From assembly GCA_947496705.1 (NCBI GenBank), contig CANMDW010000002.1:62001-126000 (forward strand): a DNA stretch of 64,000 nucleotides, in the 5' to 3' direction. The notes under the pieces were generated by a model. The model ran no database searches. It had not been told where the DNA came from and was given only the letters and a program-made list of their open reading frames with translations. Made by a program: the position numbers and the translations under genes. Below, in pieces: positions 37,139 to 46,668 of this stretch. How positions within the stretch are numbered: the first letter of the stretch is position 1; each line of letters begins with the position of its first letter. The stretch comes from an uncultured Aquimarina sp. (GTDB lineage: Bacteria; Bacteroidota; Bacteroidia; Flavobacteriales; Flavobacteriaceae).

Positions 37139-39166
37139 ATGAAACAGATATTAATAACCTTTCTAATTGTTTTTTCCTTATTTTCTTGTACACAGAGCCA
37201 ACTTCCTAAATTAGAGTTGTCTTATGAAAATGCCAAAGTTTTTACCAAAGGGAATGAACTTATAGTGGCTACCGGAAAGATTGAAAGAGTATATAAGCTA
37301 ACTGATTATGGACTAACCACCACAATGTTTAAAGAGTACTCATCTTCAAAAGAGTGGGTTAAAGCAGATACAGGTGTATGCGATTGGGAAATTGGTGAAA
37401 ATGTATTAGGAAACCTGGTATCGATCAATGCCAAGATATCCGACGATGAGAAATTTACTAATACACACATTTTAGTAGAGGCAGAATTTGAATATCCCGA
37501 AAAGCAGACAATGGTGAAATATACTATTTGGGTCTATCCAGATGCACAAGGATTAAGAACACAACTTCAGTTAAAAGCAATGCCGGGCTATGCTGCACAG
37601 GATGAGAAATTTACAACAGATATTACTGAAACTCTTCAATTATCCGAAAAACCTAATGAAGTTATTGCATTCGGACTCATGCAAGGGATTAAAACCAATA
37701 TGGACAATGATTTACTAACAGAAAAGTATTTAGCGTTTGAAGATCAAAAGATTGATTGGGCAAGTGGTACTATACTATCCGGAAAAGAAGACGGGATAGT
37801 TTTGATCAAAGAATCCAATAAATCAACAAGTTTAAGGAAAGAAGGAGATGTTGCGACTGGTGAATTTGAAATTTCAAACCATAAAATTACCATATCAGGA
37901 GCAGGTATGTTTCCAGCTGACCTAAAAACAGATCAATACACAAATTCATGGGCAAATTGGGTGATCTTGTATTCGGGTGGAGAGGATAATGCTAACATAG
38001 CACTCAAGCAATTTGATAGGTTAAGATATCCTGTACATCCAGATCGTGACATCATTATGATGGCCAATACCTGGGGTAGTGAAGACAAACCAACAGAGTG
38101 TATTTATGCAGCAAGAGAAGAAAATGTATTGAAAGAGATAGAAAGTGTAGCAGATTTAGGTATTGACCTCTTGCAGATTGATGAAGGGTGGCAAAATAAT
38201 GAATGGATGCCAGCAAAGCATTCCAAAGAATTTCAACGAATAAAATTTATTAAAGAAGACTATCCTATTTATCCTGAAGGCTGGAAAAATGTTCGTAAAA
38301 AAGCAGACTCTCTTAATGTGAAACTTGGGCTTTGGGCTGCATGGACTATTACAGAAGATAAACTGAAAACAAACTACGACAGCGGGAACTTTTCTTCTTT
38401 TAAACTGGATTTTGCTAATCTAAAAACCGTTGAAAAACGAGATGAACTCATAGGCAAGGCCAGAAGCCTTATCAAGTATGCCGATTACAAAACTATTGTT
38501 AATTGGGATGTTACCGAGATTGCCCCAAGAGCAGGTTATTTTTATGGTAGAGAATATGGAAACATATATCTAGAAAATAGGAAGATTAATACAGAACGTG
38601 AGAATGTAATGTATATACCATACAAAGTATTAAAAGATGCCTGGCAGCTTTCTAAATATGTTAACTTGAATAAGTTTCAGCTTACAGTTCAAAACATCGA
38701 TATGGCTGGAGATAAAACAAAAACAGATGCTCATTTGCATAACCATCCTTATGCCGTAGCTATTACTTTAATGGGAAGCCCTATATTTTTTCAGGAAACT
38801 CATTATTATACTAAAGAAGCACGAGAGCAGATTAAACCTTTATTAGCAATCTATAAAAAACACAGACCAGATATTTATAAGGGATATGTTTTTCCGATAG
38901 GGGAAGAACCCGATAATCAAAGTTGGACAGGTTTTCAAAATCACAATGCAAAAACGAATTCGGGTTATCTTACTGTTTTTAGAGAATTGAACAACAATGA
39001 AGCTTCTAAAGAAATGACTCTTAAATACGTGAAAGATGCTGAGGTAAAACTCATAAACTTAATGACTAATGAAGAGAAGGTTGTAAAAATGAATGGCAGC
39101 AATATTCAGTTCGCAATAGACCAACCGGCTGGATATCAATTTCTTCATTATGAAGTTTTAAACTAA
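37139..39166 (+). CDS. GH36-like glycosidase lipoprotein (putative alpha-galactosidase)
   Basis: 675 residues; lipoprotein signal with Cys17 (FSLFSCTQ). An N-terminal beta-sandwich (about 25-290) is followed by a TIM barrel with LQIDEGWQ (Asp348), GLWAAWTI, FKLDFAN (Asp424, the expected nucleophile position of clan GH-D) and NWDVTE (Asp457), and a C-terminal beta-domain. This is the layout of GH36-type alpha-galactosidases, but the KWDxN motif is altered to KLDFAN, so it may be a distant GH36 member or an unlisted family. An alpha-galactoside or anhydrogalactoside substrate would fit the neighbours; this is inference. First gene of a five-gene operon: the next ATG is 6 bp after its stop. Confidence 0.65.
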   Translation: MKQILITFLIVFSLFSCTQSQLPKLELSYENAKVFTKGNELIVATGKIERVYKLTDYGLTTTMFKEYSSSKEWVKADTGVCDWEIGENVLGNLVSINAKISDDEKFTNTHILVEAEFEYPEKQTMVKYTIWVYPDAQGLRTQLQLKAMPGYAAQDEKFTTDITETLQLSEKPNEVIAFGLMQGIKTNMDNDLLTEKYLAFEDQKIDWASGTILSGKEDGIVLIKESNKSTSLRKEGDVATGEFEISNHKITISGAGMFPADLKTDQYTNSWANWVILYSGGEDNANIALKQFDRLRYPVHPDRDIIMMANTWGSEDKPTECIYAAREENVLKEIESVADLGIDLLQIDEGWQNNEWMPAKHSKEFQRIKFIKEDYPIYPEGWKNVRKKADSLNVKLGLWAAWTITEDKLKTNYDSGNFSSFKLDFANLKTVEKRDELIGKARSLIKYADYKTIVNWDVTEIAPRAGYFYGREYGNIYLENRKINTERENVMYIPYKVLKDAWQLSKYVNLNKFQLTVQNIDMAGDKTKTDAHLHNHPYAVAITLMGSPIFFQETHYYTKEAREQIKPLLAIYKKHRPDIYKGYVFPIGEEPDNQSWTGFQNHNAKTNSGYLTVFRELNNNEASKEMTLKYVKDAEVKLINLMTNEEKVVKMNGSNIQFAIDQPAGYQFLHYEVLN

Positions 39167-39172
39167 TTAAAT

Positions 39173-40627
39173 ATGAGGATTTCTCTTTCTTTGTTAGCTG
39201 TATGTATGTTTTTGAATATACAGGCACAAGACGAAAAAAAACCAAATATTGTTTTTTTTCTTGTAGATGATTTTGGTTGGAGTGATCTTGGGTGTTATGG
39301 CAGTGAATATTATGACACGCCTACTATTGATAAACTGGCAAAAGAAGGAATGGTATTTACCGATGCGTATATGATGCCTACCTGTTCACCTTCAAGAGCA
39401 AGTCTTATGACAGGTAAATATCCACCAGGAACAGGAGTATATACTGTGGATTGGTATGCCGGTACTCCTAAAAAAATGCAAAGAGTAAAAGGGATAAAAT
39501 CAAAGCGTTTTATTGCTGAAGAGGAAATAACTATTGCAGAGGTGCTAAAAGAAGCCGGCTATACCAATGGTCATTTCGGTAAATGGCACTTGGGAGACAA
39601 ACCAGAAACCAGTCCTAAGGGACAAGGATTTGATGTTAATATCGGTGGCTGCAAATCAGGGAGTCCTAAAAGCTTTTTTAGCCCTTATGGTATTGAAAAT
39701 ATTGCTCCTCAAAAAGAAGGTGTTTATCTTACTGATGTTCTAACAGATGGTGCTTGTAATTTTATCACAGAAAATAAGAACAAACCATTTTTCTTGTATT
39801 TCCCATTTTATCAGGTACATGTTCCGCTACACGCAAAAAAAGAATGGGCTGAGAAATATGTAGGAAAACAAGCCCATGGACAACAAAATGTCCCTGCTTA
39901 TGGTGCAATGGTGAGTTATATGGATTATAGTGTTGGTCGGGTTCTTGATCAATTAGAGGAACATGGACTTACCGATACTACCATAATTATATTTACTTCA
40001 GACAATGGTGGTCAAATTGTAGCGACATCTAATTCGCCATTAAGAGGACAAAAAGGAAACCTTACCGAGGGAGGAATCAGAGTACCTCTCATTGTAAAAT
40101 GGCCAAAGAAAGTGAAGCCCGGAACAATAGAAAAAACACCTGTAACTGTTGTAGACTATTATCCTACTCTGGCAGAGATGGCTGGTACGAGTATTCCTAA
40201 AAATAAGATGATAGACGGGGAGAGTTTTATACCATTACTGAAACAAGAAGGACAGCTAAAACGTGATGCGATCTATTGGCATTTGACATCATATAACGGA
40301 AATGGACGATCCAATTCTTTGTTGTGGCAATACCCGGGAGGTGCCATTCGAAAAGGAGATTGGAAGTTAATAGAGAATTTTGAAAATGACTCTTTAGAAT
40401 TGTATAACCTGAAAAATGATATAGGCGAAACAAAAAATTTGAGAGACCAATATCCACAAAAAACCAAAGAACTTTTAAAAGATCTCGTACTATGGCAAGA
40501 AAGCACAAATGCTCCTATTCCCAGAGAAGCGAATCCAGATTTTGAAGAAAATTCTCTTGACTGGATTGTGAACGCAAATAAAGCGAGGAACATAAAAGAA
40601 ACAGAACGACTTACTTTGATAAAATGA
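39173..40627 (+). CDS. S1-family sulfatase 4 (Sec-exported)
   Basis: 484 residues with signal peptide MRISLSLLAVCMFLNIQAQ, cleaved by signal peptidase I rather than lipidated. Formylglycine site Cys71 in TCSPSRASLMTGKYPPG; metal pair Asp32-33 (VDDFGWSD); second site FTSDNGGQIV; HFGKWHLGD lines the sulfate pocket. Its PNIVFFLVDDFGWSDLGCYGSEYYDTP opening (residues 24-50, cited by position) is close to sulfatase 8. The start of the next sulfatase gene overlaps its stop by 4 bp (ATGA), so these genes are translationally coupled. Confidence 0.93.
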   Translation: MRISLSLLAVCMFLNIQAQDEKKPNIVFFLVDDFGWSDLGCYGSEYYDTPTIDKLAKEGMVFTDAYMMPTCSPSRASLMTGKYPPGTGVYTVDWYAGTPKKMQRVKGIKSKRFIAEEEITIAEVLKEAGYTNGHFGKWHLGDKPETSPKGQGFDVNIGGCKSGSPKSFFSPYGIENIAPQKEGVYLTDVLTDGACNFITENKNKPFFLYFPFYQVHVPLHAKKEWAEKYVGKQAHGQQNVPAYGAMVSYMDYSVGRVLDQLEEHGLTDTTIIIFTSDNGGQIVATSNSPLRGQKGNLTEGGIRVPLIVKWPKKVKPGTIEKTPVTVVDYYPTLAEMAGTSIPKNKMIDGESFIPLLKQEGQLKRDAIYWHLTSYNGNGRSNSLLWQYPGGAIRKGDWKLIENFENDSLELYNLKNDIGETKNLRDQYPQKTKELLKDLVLWQESTNAPIPREANPDFEENSLDWIVNANKARNIKETERLTLIK

Positions 40628-42117
40628 TATATCTCAAAATCAAAAACATTAAGTTAATCTTGGGCACTATTCTAATACTGCCTCTTTTGATTCATTGTCA
40701 ATCTTCAGTATCTAAAAACAATGCAAAACCAAATATCATTTTTATTTTGGTCGATGATTTTGGTTGGAATCAAGTAGGTAGTTATGGAACTGAAATTGTA
40801 CATACTCCAAACCTTGATAAACTAGTAAAAGAAGGAGCAAAATTTAATAGTGCCTATGCTATGCCACAATGTTCTCCAACAAGAGCGGCATTTTTATCGG
40901 GTAAATACCCTGCAAGATCAGGAATGACCAAAGTAATCAATAATCGATTTTGGGGGAACGCTCCGATGCTCACTCCCAAAGTGAGGAAAAAACTACCTAC
41001 AGAATGGTATACACTAGCCAAAATGCTTAAAAGTGCTGGATATACTACTGGTATGAGTGGCAAATGGCACGTAGGAGATAATTATCCTGCCGCTCCAATC
41101 AAAGAAAAATATGGGATGACATATTTTAATGCCTATGGTTTTGATTGGGTTGGAAATGCAGCAGAGGGGAATGCAAAAAAGGATAAAGCGGTGATGGATG
41201 TCACCAATGAAATTATTGACTTTATCAATCAAAGCAAGGACAATCCTTTTTTTGCTTTTGTTTCACATTTTACGACACATTCTCCGCTTGCGGCACCAGA
41301 TGTTTTGATAGAAAAATATGTAAAAAAAGGGTATCCTAAAATGACTGATAAATGGGGTGTAGTGTCTGAGAGACCTACTGCAGATTTTTTGGCAATGACC
41401 GAACATTTAGATTATTCGGTAGGATTAATAGTTGAAAAAATTGAAAAACTAGGCCTAGCAGAAAACACATTAATAGCAGTAATTGGAGATAATGGGGCAT
41501 TAGGAAGGTTTTGGGATCATTCACCATTACGAGAGTCTAAAGGTTCTTTATACGAAGGAGGAATACGAGTACCGCTGATTATGAAATGGCCAAAAACCAT
41601 TAAATCAGGGAAAGAAATCGAAACCCCCGTTCATATCATTGATATGTACCCCACTTTTATGGAAATAACAAATGCTGAAACACAGAAGGGTTATAAAATA
41701 GATGGAGAGAGTTTGATACCGTTACTAAGTGGTGAAGGAAAATTTACAAGAGATGAGTTGTATTTCCATCATCCACATTATGTACCTATGTATGGAAAAA
41801 CACCAGGGAGTATTGTAAGAAAAGGTGATTATAAATTGATTTATTATTTTGGTGATTACCTTAATACTGAAGGCTTGGATGCCGAGCATAAAAAATTGTA
41901 CGGCAAACTCGAACTAGGTAAAAAAATAGAACTTTTTAACCTAAAAGAAGATATCGGAGAAAAGAAAGATCTTTCAAAGGATATGCCTGAGAAAGTTGAA
42001 GAAATGATGGTATTGCTTAAAAATTGGTGGAGTGAGACAGGTGCTTCTTTGCCAACAGTAAACCCAAATTATAACCCCGAGGATCCTTTTGAAAATATGA
42101 CTGATAAAGAAAGATGA
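40624..42117 (+). CDS. S1-family sulfatase lipoprotein 5
   Basis: 497 residues; lipobox Cys25 in LLIHCQSS. Formylglycine site Cys83 in QCSPTRAAFLSGKYPARSG, with Thr in place of the usual Ser, still inside the CxPxR signature. Metal pair Asp44-45 (VDDFGWNQ); second site IGDNGALGRF. The C-terminal region has HHPHYVPMYGKTPGSIVRKGDYKLI. Both ends overlap neighbouring sulfatase genes by 4 bp, so stoichiometric co-expression is likely. Confidence 0.92.
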   Translation: MIYLKIKNIKLILGTILILPLLIHCQSSVSKNNAKPNIIFILVDDFGWNQVGSYGTEIVHTPNLDKLVKEGAKFNSAYAMPQCSPTRAAFLSGKYPARSGMTKVINNRFWGNAPMLTPKVRKKLPTEWYTLAKMLKSAGYTTGMSGKWHVGDNYPAAPIKEKYGMTYFNAYGFDWVGNAAEGNAKKDKAVMDVTNEIIDFINQSKDNPFFAFVSHFTTHSPLAAPDVLIEKYVKKGYPKMTDKWGVVSERPTADFLAMTEHLDYSVGLIVEKIEKLGLAENTLIAVIGDNGALGRFWDHSPLRESKGSLYEGGIRVPLIMKWPKTIKSGKEIETPVHIIDMYPTFMEITNAETQKGYKIDGESLIPLLSGEGKFTRDELYFHHPHYVPMYGKTPGSIVRKGDYKLIYYFGDYLNTEGLDAEHKKLYGKLELGKKIELFNLKEDIGEKKDLSKDMPEKVEEMMVLLKNWWSETGASLPTVNPNYNPEDPFENMTDKER

Positions 42118-43553
42118 GAGTATTAAAAGTATTATTGATTATTGGTATTATCCTATGCAGCGCATTTTTGTTAGCTCAAGAGAAGAGTAAGCCAAATATC
42201 GTGTTTATATTGGTAGATGATTTGGGTTGGACAGACACCGGTTTTAGTGGTAGTCGTTATTACGAGACTCCGTATATGGATCAACTGGCTCAAGAAGGAG
42301 CTATATGTACACAAGCATATGCTGCAGCTGCTGTATGTTCACCTACACGAGCATCTATTCTTACTGGTAAATACCCAGCCAAAATACAATTAGCGACCCA
42401 TATTCCATCTATGGGAAAAGATTGGAATATGGGTGTTCCGCCAGAGAATGCAGAATTTACACTCCATCACCCTGCTAGCCGAAAACAAAGTGGTATCCCA
42501 AACAGAAACTACCTTCCATTAGAAGAAATTACTATTGCAGAGGTGCTCAAAAAAGAAGACTATTATACGGGATATATAGGGAAATGGCACTTGGGTTATG
42601 AAGGTTATCACCCCATTGATCAGGGGTTTGATTGGCAAATGGGAGTAAGCAATTGGGGGCAGCCCATGAGTTATTATGCTCCGTATCAACGTGAGAGAGG
42701 AGGAGTAACGTATCAAATTGAAAGTCTTCAACAAGGGTTACAAAAAGGAGAATACCTTACGGATAGATTGGGTAGAGAAGCAGTAGGTTTTATACAACGA
42801 AATAAACAAAAACCTTTTTTTCTACAACTTTCATTTTATTCAGTACATACTCCTATTCAGCCACCAAAAGATAAAGTATCTTATTTTGAAGAAAAAGAGA
42901 AAACCGAAAATCATCAAAATGCTTCCTATGCTGCTATGATTAGTAAGGTAGATGAAAATATAGGTAAAGTTTTACATACATTAAAAGAACTAGAGCTTGA
43001 AAAAAATACGATAGTTGTATTATATAGTGATAACGGTGGGTTATCTGGTGTTACTTCTAACCATCCTTTGAGAAAAGGTAAAGGACACGCTTATGAAGGA
43101 GGTATACGAGTGCCTTTAGTAATTAAATTTCCAAACAAAATAAAAGAAGGTCAAATCATAGATACGCCTATAACTAGTGTTGATTTTCTACCAACATTTT
43201 GTGCAGTAGCTGATGTTGAGATAGAGTTGAAGCAACAAATAGATGGAAAAAACATACTACCACTTTTATATAATGATAAGACTAGTTTAAATAGAAGTTT
43301 ATATTGGCATTTCCCTCATTATCGAGGTAAAAATATCGTGCCTTATAGTATTATTCGTGATGGAGATTGGAAGCTTATAAAAAGATATGAAGGAGCAGCA
43401 TTCGAATTGTTTAATTTACAAGATGACCTATCTGAAAAAGTTGATTTGGCTCTAGAAATGCCAGATAAAGTCTTAGAATTGAATAAAAAACTCGAAGAAT
43501 GGATACAAAATGCAGGAGTGAAGATTCCGAAACTTACACCCTTAAAGGATTAA
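42114..43553 (+). CDS. S1-family sulfatase 6 (Sec-exported)
   Basis: 479 residues with signal peptide MRVLKVLLIIGIILCSAFLLAQ. It contains a Cys at 15, but the following residues do not make a good lipobox. Formylglycine site Cys75 in VCSPTRASILTGKYPAKIQ; metal pair Asp35-36 (VDDLGWTD); second site YSDNGGLSG; YIGKWHLGYEGYHP in the pocket. The KIQLATHIPSMG insertion after the active site is typical of S1_16/S1_19-like exo-sulfatases, though I cannot fix the subfamily. It overlaps the previous gene by 4 bp; the next gene begins 14 bp after the stop. Confidence 0.92.
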   Translation: MRVLKVLLIIGIILCSAFLLAQEKSKPNIVFILVDDLGWTDTGFSGSRYYETPYMDQLAQEGAICTQAYAAAAVCSPTRASILTGKYPAKIQLATHIPSMGKDWNMGVPPENAEFTLHHPASRKQSGIPNRNYLPLEEITIAEVLKKEDYYTGYIGKWHLGYEGYHPIDQGFDWQMGVSNWGQPMSYYAPYQRERGGVTYQIESLQQGLQKGEYLTDRLGREAVGFIQRNKQKPFFLQLSFYSVHTPIQPPKDKVSYFEEKEKTENHQNASYAAMISKVDENIGKVLHTLKELELEKNTIVVLYSDNGGLSGVTSNHPLRKGKGHAYEGGIRVPLVIKFPNKIKEGQIIDTPITSVDFLPTFCAVADVEIELKQQIDGKNILPLLYNDKTSLNRSLYWHFPHYRGKNIVPYSIIRDGDWKLIKRYEGAAFELFNLQDDLSEKVDLALEMPDKVLELNKKLEEWIQNAGVKIPKLTPLKD

Positions 43554-43567
43554 AAAACTAGGTGAAG

Positions 43568-45010
43568 ATGTTACACAAAAATTTTATAGGATATATGAAT
43601 AAGTTTGATCTACCAATCTTCAAACTCATTACCCTTCTTTTTATAGTAATGTACTTAAACGCCTGCAAGGATACTTCAAAAGCAAATAAGCTAGAAGAAA
43701 AGAAGCTTAACATTATTTTTATCATGGCAGATGATTTGGGATACGGTGAGTTGGGAGCTTATGGTCAAAAAGTAATTCAAACTCCTAATATTGATCAACT
43801 GGCTAGGGAAGGCAAAAAATTCACTAATTTTTATGCAGGAGGCCCGGTATGTGGTCCTTCTCGCGCATGTTTAATGACGGGGCTGCATCAAGGAAATGGT
43901 TTTATAAAAGGGAATCCTGGCGGAAAACCCGAAAAGGAAACGCTACGCCCGCAGGATTTGACTTTTCCTGAGGAACTCAAAAAAGCAGGATATTATAACA
44001 CCTGTATCGGTAAATGGGGATTGGGACCTAAAGGCAGTACCGGTTACCCGTTAGAAAAAGGTTTTGATTATTTTGTGGGATATGACACACATGTTGCAGC
44101 GCACAATTATTACCCTAAAAAGATCTGTAAAAATGAGGAATGGATGGCATTAGAGGAAGGTACATACAGCCATAATGTGTTTACGAATGAGGCTCTTGAT
44201 TTTCTAAATAAAAAACAGGAATCTCCATTTTTCTTATATCTGGCATATACCATACCACATAGCCCGCATAATCCACCTTCAATGGTGCCGTATGAGGATA
44301 TGGACTGGCCTGATAAGGCTAAAAAATATGCAGCTATGATCACATTAATGGATACAGATATAGGTCGAATAATGAGTACATTAAAGAAACAAGGCTTGGA
44401 TAAAAATACATTGGTGATATTTACCAGTGACAATGGGGCAGATGTACAGGTGGGTAAAATTAGTGAAGAATGGCACAACCTTTTTAATAATAATGGAAGA
44501 TTTAGAGGAGGTAAACGCAGTGTGTATGATGGCGGAATTCATGTGCCATTTATTGCCTGGTGGCCAGAACGTATTAAACCTGATACTATAGATGAAGTTT
44601 TAGCTTTTCAGGATATTATGCCCACCATGATGGAATTGACTGGTCTTGAAAAACCAGTTAAAACAGATGGAATATCTATAATTCCTTTGTTGTTTGACAC
44701 AAAAGATACATTTGTTGGCCATAAGATGTTGTATTGGGAGTTTATACGACAGAGTAAAGAAGGAGGGAGCCAACAAGCTGCTTTAGATGTAAAAACCGGA
44801 TATAAAGCAGTACGGTTTGGTGGTAAAAGTGAAATCAAACTATACAATATTCTTAAAGATCCAGAGGAGGTTAACAGGATTTATAATGGTAAAGACAATG
44901 AAGTATTAATACTAAAAAATTATCTGGATACCATGAGAACAGAAAGTCCGTATTGGCCAATGCCAGCACATGGCTGGTCTCAACATAACCCTTGGGAACC
45001 TGTGGATTAA
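43568..45010 (+). CDS. S1-family sulfatase lipoprotein 7
   Basis: 480 residues from the ATG at 43568. A GTG two codons earlier is possible, and an ATG at 43595 would give the most compact lipoprotein signal (MNKFDLPIFKLITLLF...LNAC). Lipobox Cys33 (counted from 43568). Formylglycine site Cys95 in VCGPSRACLMTGLHQGNG; metal pair Asp55-56 (MADDLGYGE); second site FTSDNGADVQ. It closely resembles sulfatase 1 (28907-30349), which suggests duplication within the locus. Last gene of the GH36-like/sulfatase operon. Confidence 0.92.
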   Translation: MLHKNFIGYMNKFDLPIFKLITLLFIVMYLNACKDTSKANKLEEKKLNIIFIMADDLGYGELGAYGQKVIQTPNIDQLAREGKKFTNFYAGGPVCGPSRACLMTGLHQGNGFIKGNPGGKPEKETLRPQDLTFPEELKKAGYYNTCIGKWGLGPKGSTGYPLEKGFDYFVGYDTHVAAHNYYPKKICKNEEWMALEEGTYSHNVFTNEALDFLNKKQESPFFLYLAYTIPHSPHNPPSMVPYEDMDWPDKAKKYAAMITLMDTDIGRIMSTLKKQGLDKNTLVIFTSDNGADVQVGKISEEWHNLFNNNGRFRGGKRSVYDGGIHVPFIAWWPERIKPDTIDEVLAFQDIMPTMMELTGLEKPVKTDGISIIPLLFDTKDTFVGHKMLYWEFIRQSKEGGSQQAALDVKTGYKAVRFGGKSEIKLYNILKDPEEVNRIYNGKDNEVLILKNYLDTMRTESPYWPMPAHGWSQHNPWEPVD

Positions 45011-45072
45011 AAATGATTATACTCTAGTATATTATGTTAGGTTTCTTAAAATATAAATTTTTTAATTGAACA

Positions 45073-45261
45073 TAACGTCTCGTATAAGAAACGTAGGGCA
45101 GGTGATAGGCGATACGTTTCGGATTGGTACTAAGCCAAATATAAATATTTTGCTTTTATCTTTTTTCTAGTAAACGCCAAATTTTATAGTTGGCGACTTT
45201 GCAAATAAACATTGATCTTTCGATTAAGCATAAAAGCCCGATGTTTTCTTATACATTGTTA
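45073..45261. repeat. attC-like inverted-repeat element at the 3' end of the DUF4062 gene
   Basis: The ends are imperfect inverted copies: TAACGTCTCGTATAAGAAAC at 45073-45092 against the complement of GTTTTCTTATACATTGTTA at 45243-45261. The right arm overlaps the stop codon of the DUF4062 gene. Inside is a small CGCCAA/TTGGCG hairpin (45175-45195). A 189-bp palindrome-ended segment directly after a cassette-like ORF recalls the attC sites of environmental integron cassettes common in Flavobacteriia; no integrase is in the window. Confidence 0.55.
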
Positions 45262-46437
45262 GCTATCGTTATTTTGAAAATACTTTTCTGAAAAATCAAT
45301 TACCTCTTTTGTTGATATACCATCTGTTGAGGAGCCTCTATAAGAGTAATAATCTTCATCTTTTTTTTCGAAATCAGTCCAATTATTATGTAAGCACCTC
45401 ATCAAGTTAATTAACTTTGCTGTAGCGATATTAAAATCAATCAGTTGACTTTTTACGAAATAATATTCATATTCGTTTAAGAGGAAGTTATCCACATCCA
45501 TTTGTCTTATTTTTTCATAAAGGTCACCTCGTTTAAAATTAATTAAGGTTCTCTCCATAATTTCTAAAACCTGTATTGATGATTTTATATATTCAGGAAG
45601 TTGATAAATTTCATTTTTGGCATCAAAATAAGAAAACTCACCTTGTGAAATGTAATTAAATGTCCTATTAATTTTGATTAATAATTCTTCTTTGTAGGTA
45701 AAAAATTGAACAAAAGTTTTAACGTGAATAGCAATATCTTTTGGTATTAATTCTTTTTTGAAATAGTCTTTAAATTTTAGATCGGGAATATTCAAAGCTT
45801 CTTTAAGTGTTCTGATGCCCTTACCATTATTTCTGTCCTTTAAGAGTAGTGCTTTTAAAATTTCTGTTAGTTCTTGTTTTAGATAAACTCTATAGATTCC
45901 TTTTTTTCTACTAGCCTCTGTAAACAAACCATTTTGATTCGTTTCTAAAACTGCAATGATATCTCCAAATTTATCAAAAGTGTATCGCCATCTGCCTAGC
46001 TGTTTTTCCATTAATGAATTATTTACTAACTCATCAATGAAAAGATGTTGTATTAGTGGCATATTTTCATAGTCTTTTTTTGTGTAAAAATCCCACGCTT
46101 GTTGTCTAACAAAGGCTATAAGATTTATATCTTTACCCTCTTCTTTTAATTTTAAAAAGTGTTTGAACTCTTCAAAAGTTACAGTTGTATTAGTTTCATT
46201 GTCCAATTGAAATTCATATCCAGGCTTAACTCCTATAATTAAGAAATAATAATCAGAGGCTTCTATTCTTGATTTACAATTATCTAATGAATCTTTATCG
46301 CAATCAGCTCCAAAATCTGGCTCTTCAGACATTAACACACGAAATCCGCTTTTACCTAAAAAATATTTTAAAGCGCTTCGGAGATCATAAAATTCGGATA
46401 TTATAGAACTAAGAAAGATTGTTGGTTGTAGGTTCAT
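45259..46437 (-). CDS. DUF4062 domain protein
   Basis: 392 residues. The N-terminal domain (about 5-120) begins PTIFLSSIISEFYDLRSALK and contains ASDYYFLIIGVKPGYEF and TVTFEEFKHFLKLKEEGK, the pattern of DUF4062, a TIR/STIR-related alpha/beta domain often found at the N-terminus of signalling or defence proteins. The remainder (about 150-392) is alpha-helical, rich in Lys, Asn and Phe, with no motif I recognise and no NTPase. Soluble, cytosolic. It sits alone between a sulfatase operon and an unrelated gene group and ends inside an attC-like repeat, so it looks like an acquired cassette. Confidence 0.75.
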   Translation of the reverse strand: MNLQPTIFLSSIISEFYDLRSALKYFLGKSGFRVLMSEEPDFGADCDKDSLDNCKSRIEASDYYFLIIGVKPGYEFQLDNETNTTVTFEEFKHFLKLKEEGKDINLIAFVRQQAWDFYTKKDYENMPLIQHLFIDELVNNSLMEKQLGRWRYTFDKFGDIIAVLETNQNGLFTEASRKKGIYRVYLKQELTEILKALLLKDRNNGKGIRTLKEALNIPDLKFKDYFKKELIPKDIAIHVKTFVQFFTYKEELLIKINRTFNYISQGEFSYFDAKNEIYQLPEYIKSSIQVLEIMERTLINFKRGDLYEKIRQMDVDNFLLNEYEYYFVKSQLIDFNIATAKLINLMRCLHNNWTDFEKKDEDYYSYRGSSTDGISTKEVIDFSEKYFQNNDS

Positions 46438-46668
46438 TATGATTAATGTTAAATTTTAATTTAAAATTACCATAAAATTCATTTGCTAATTTAATAAATG
46501 AATAAGTTTTATAGAGGAAATGATAGCTAACTATATATCTTTTATGTGAGTAGCTAATTTAATAAATCTAAGCACGATTTTATACTTTTTTATTGCAACA
46601 TAGGTGCGAGTTTAGTTTATTACTTGTTAGTGTTAGTTTTCAGTCTATTTTTCATCTACTGAAGATTA

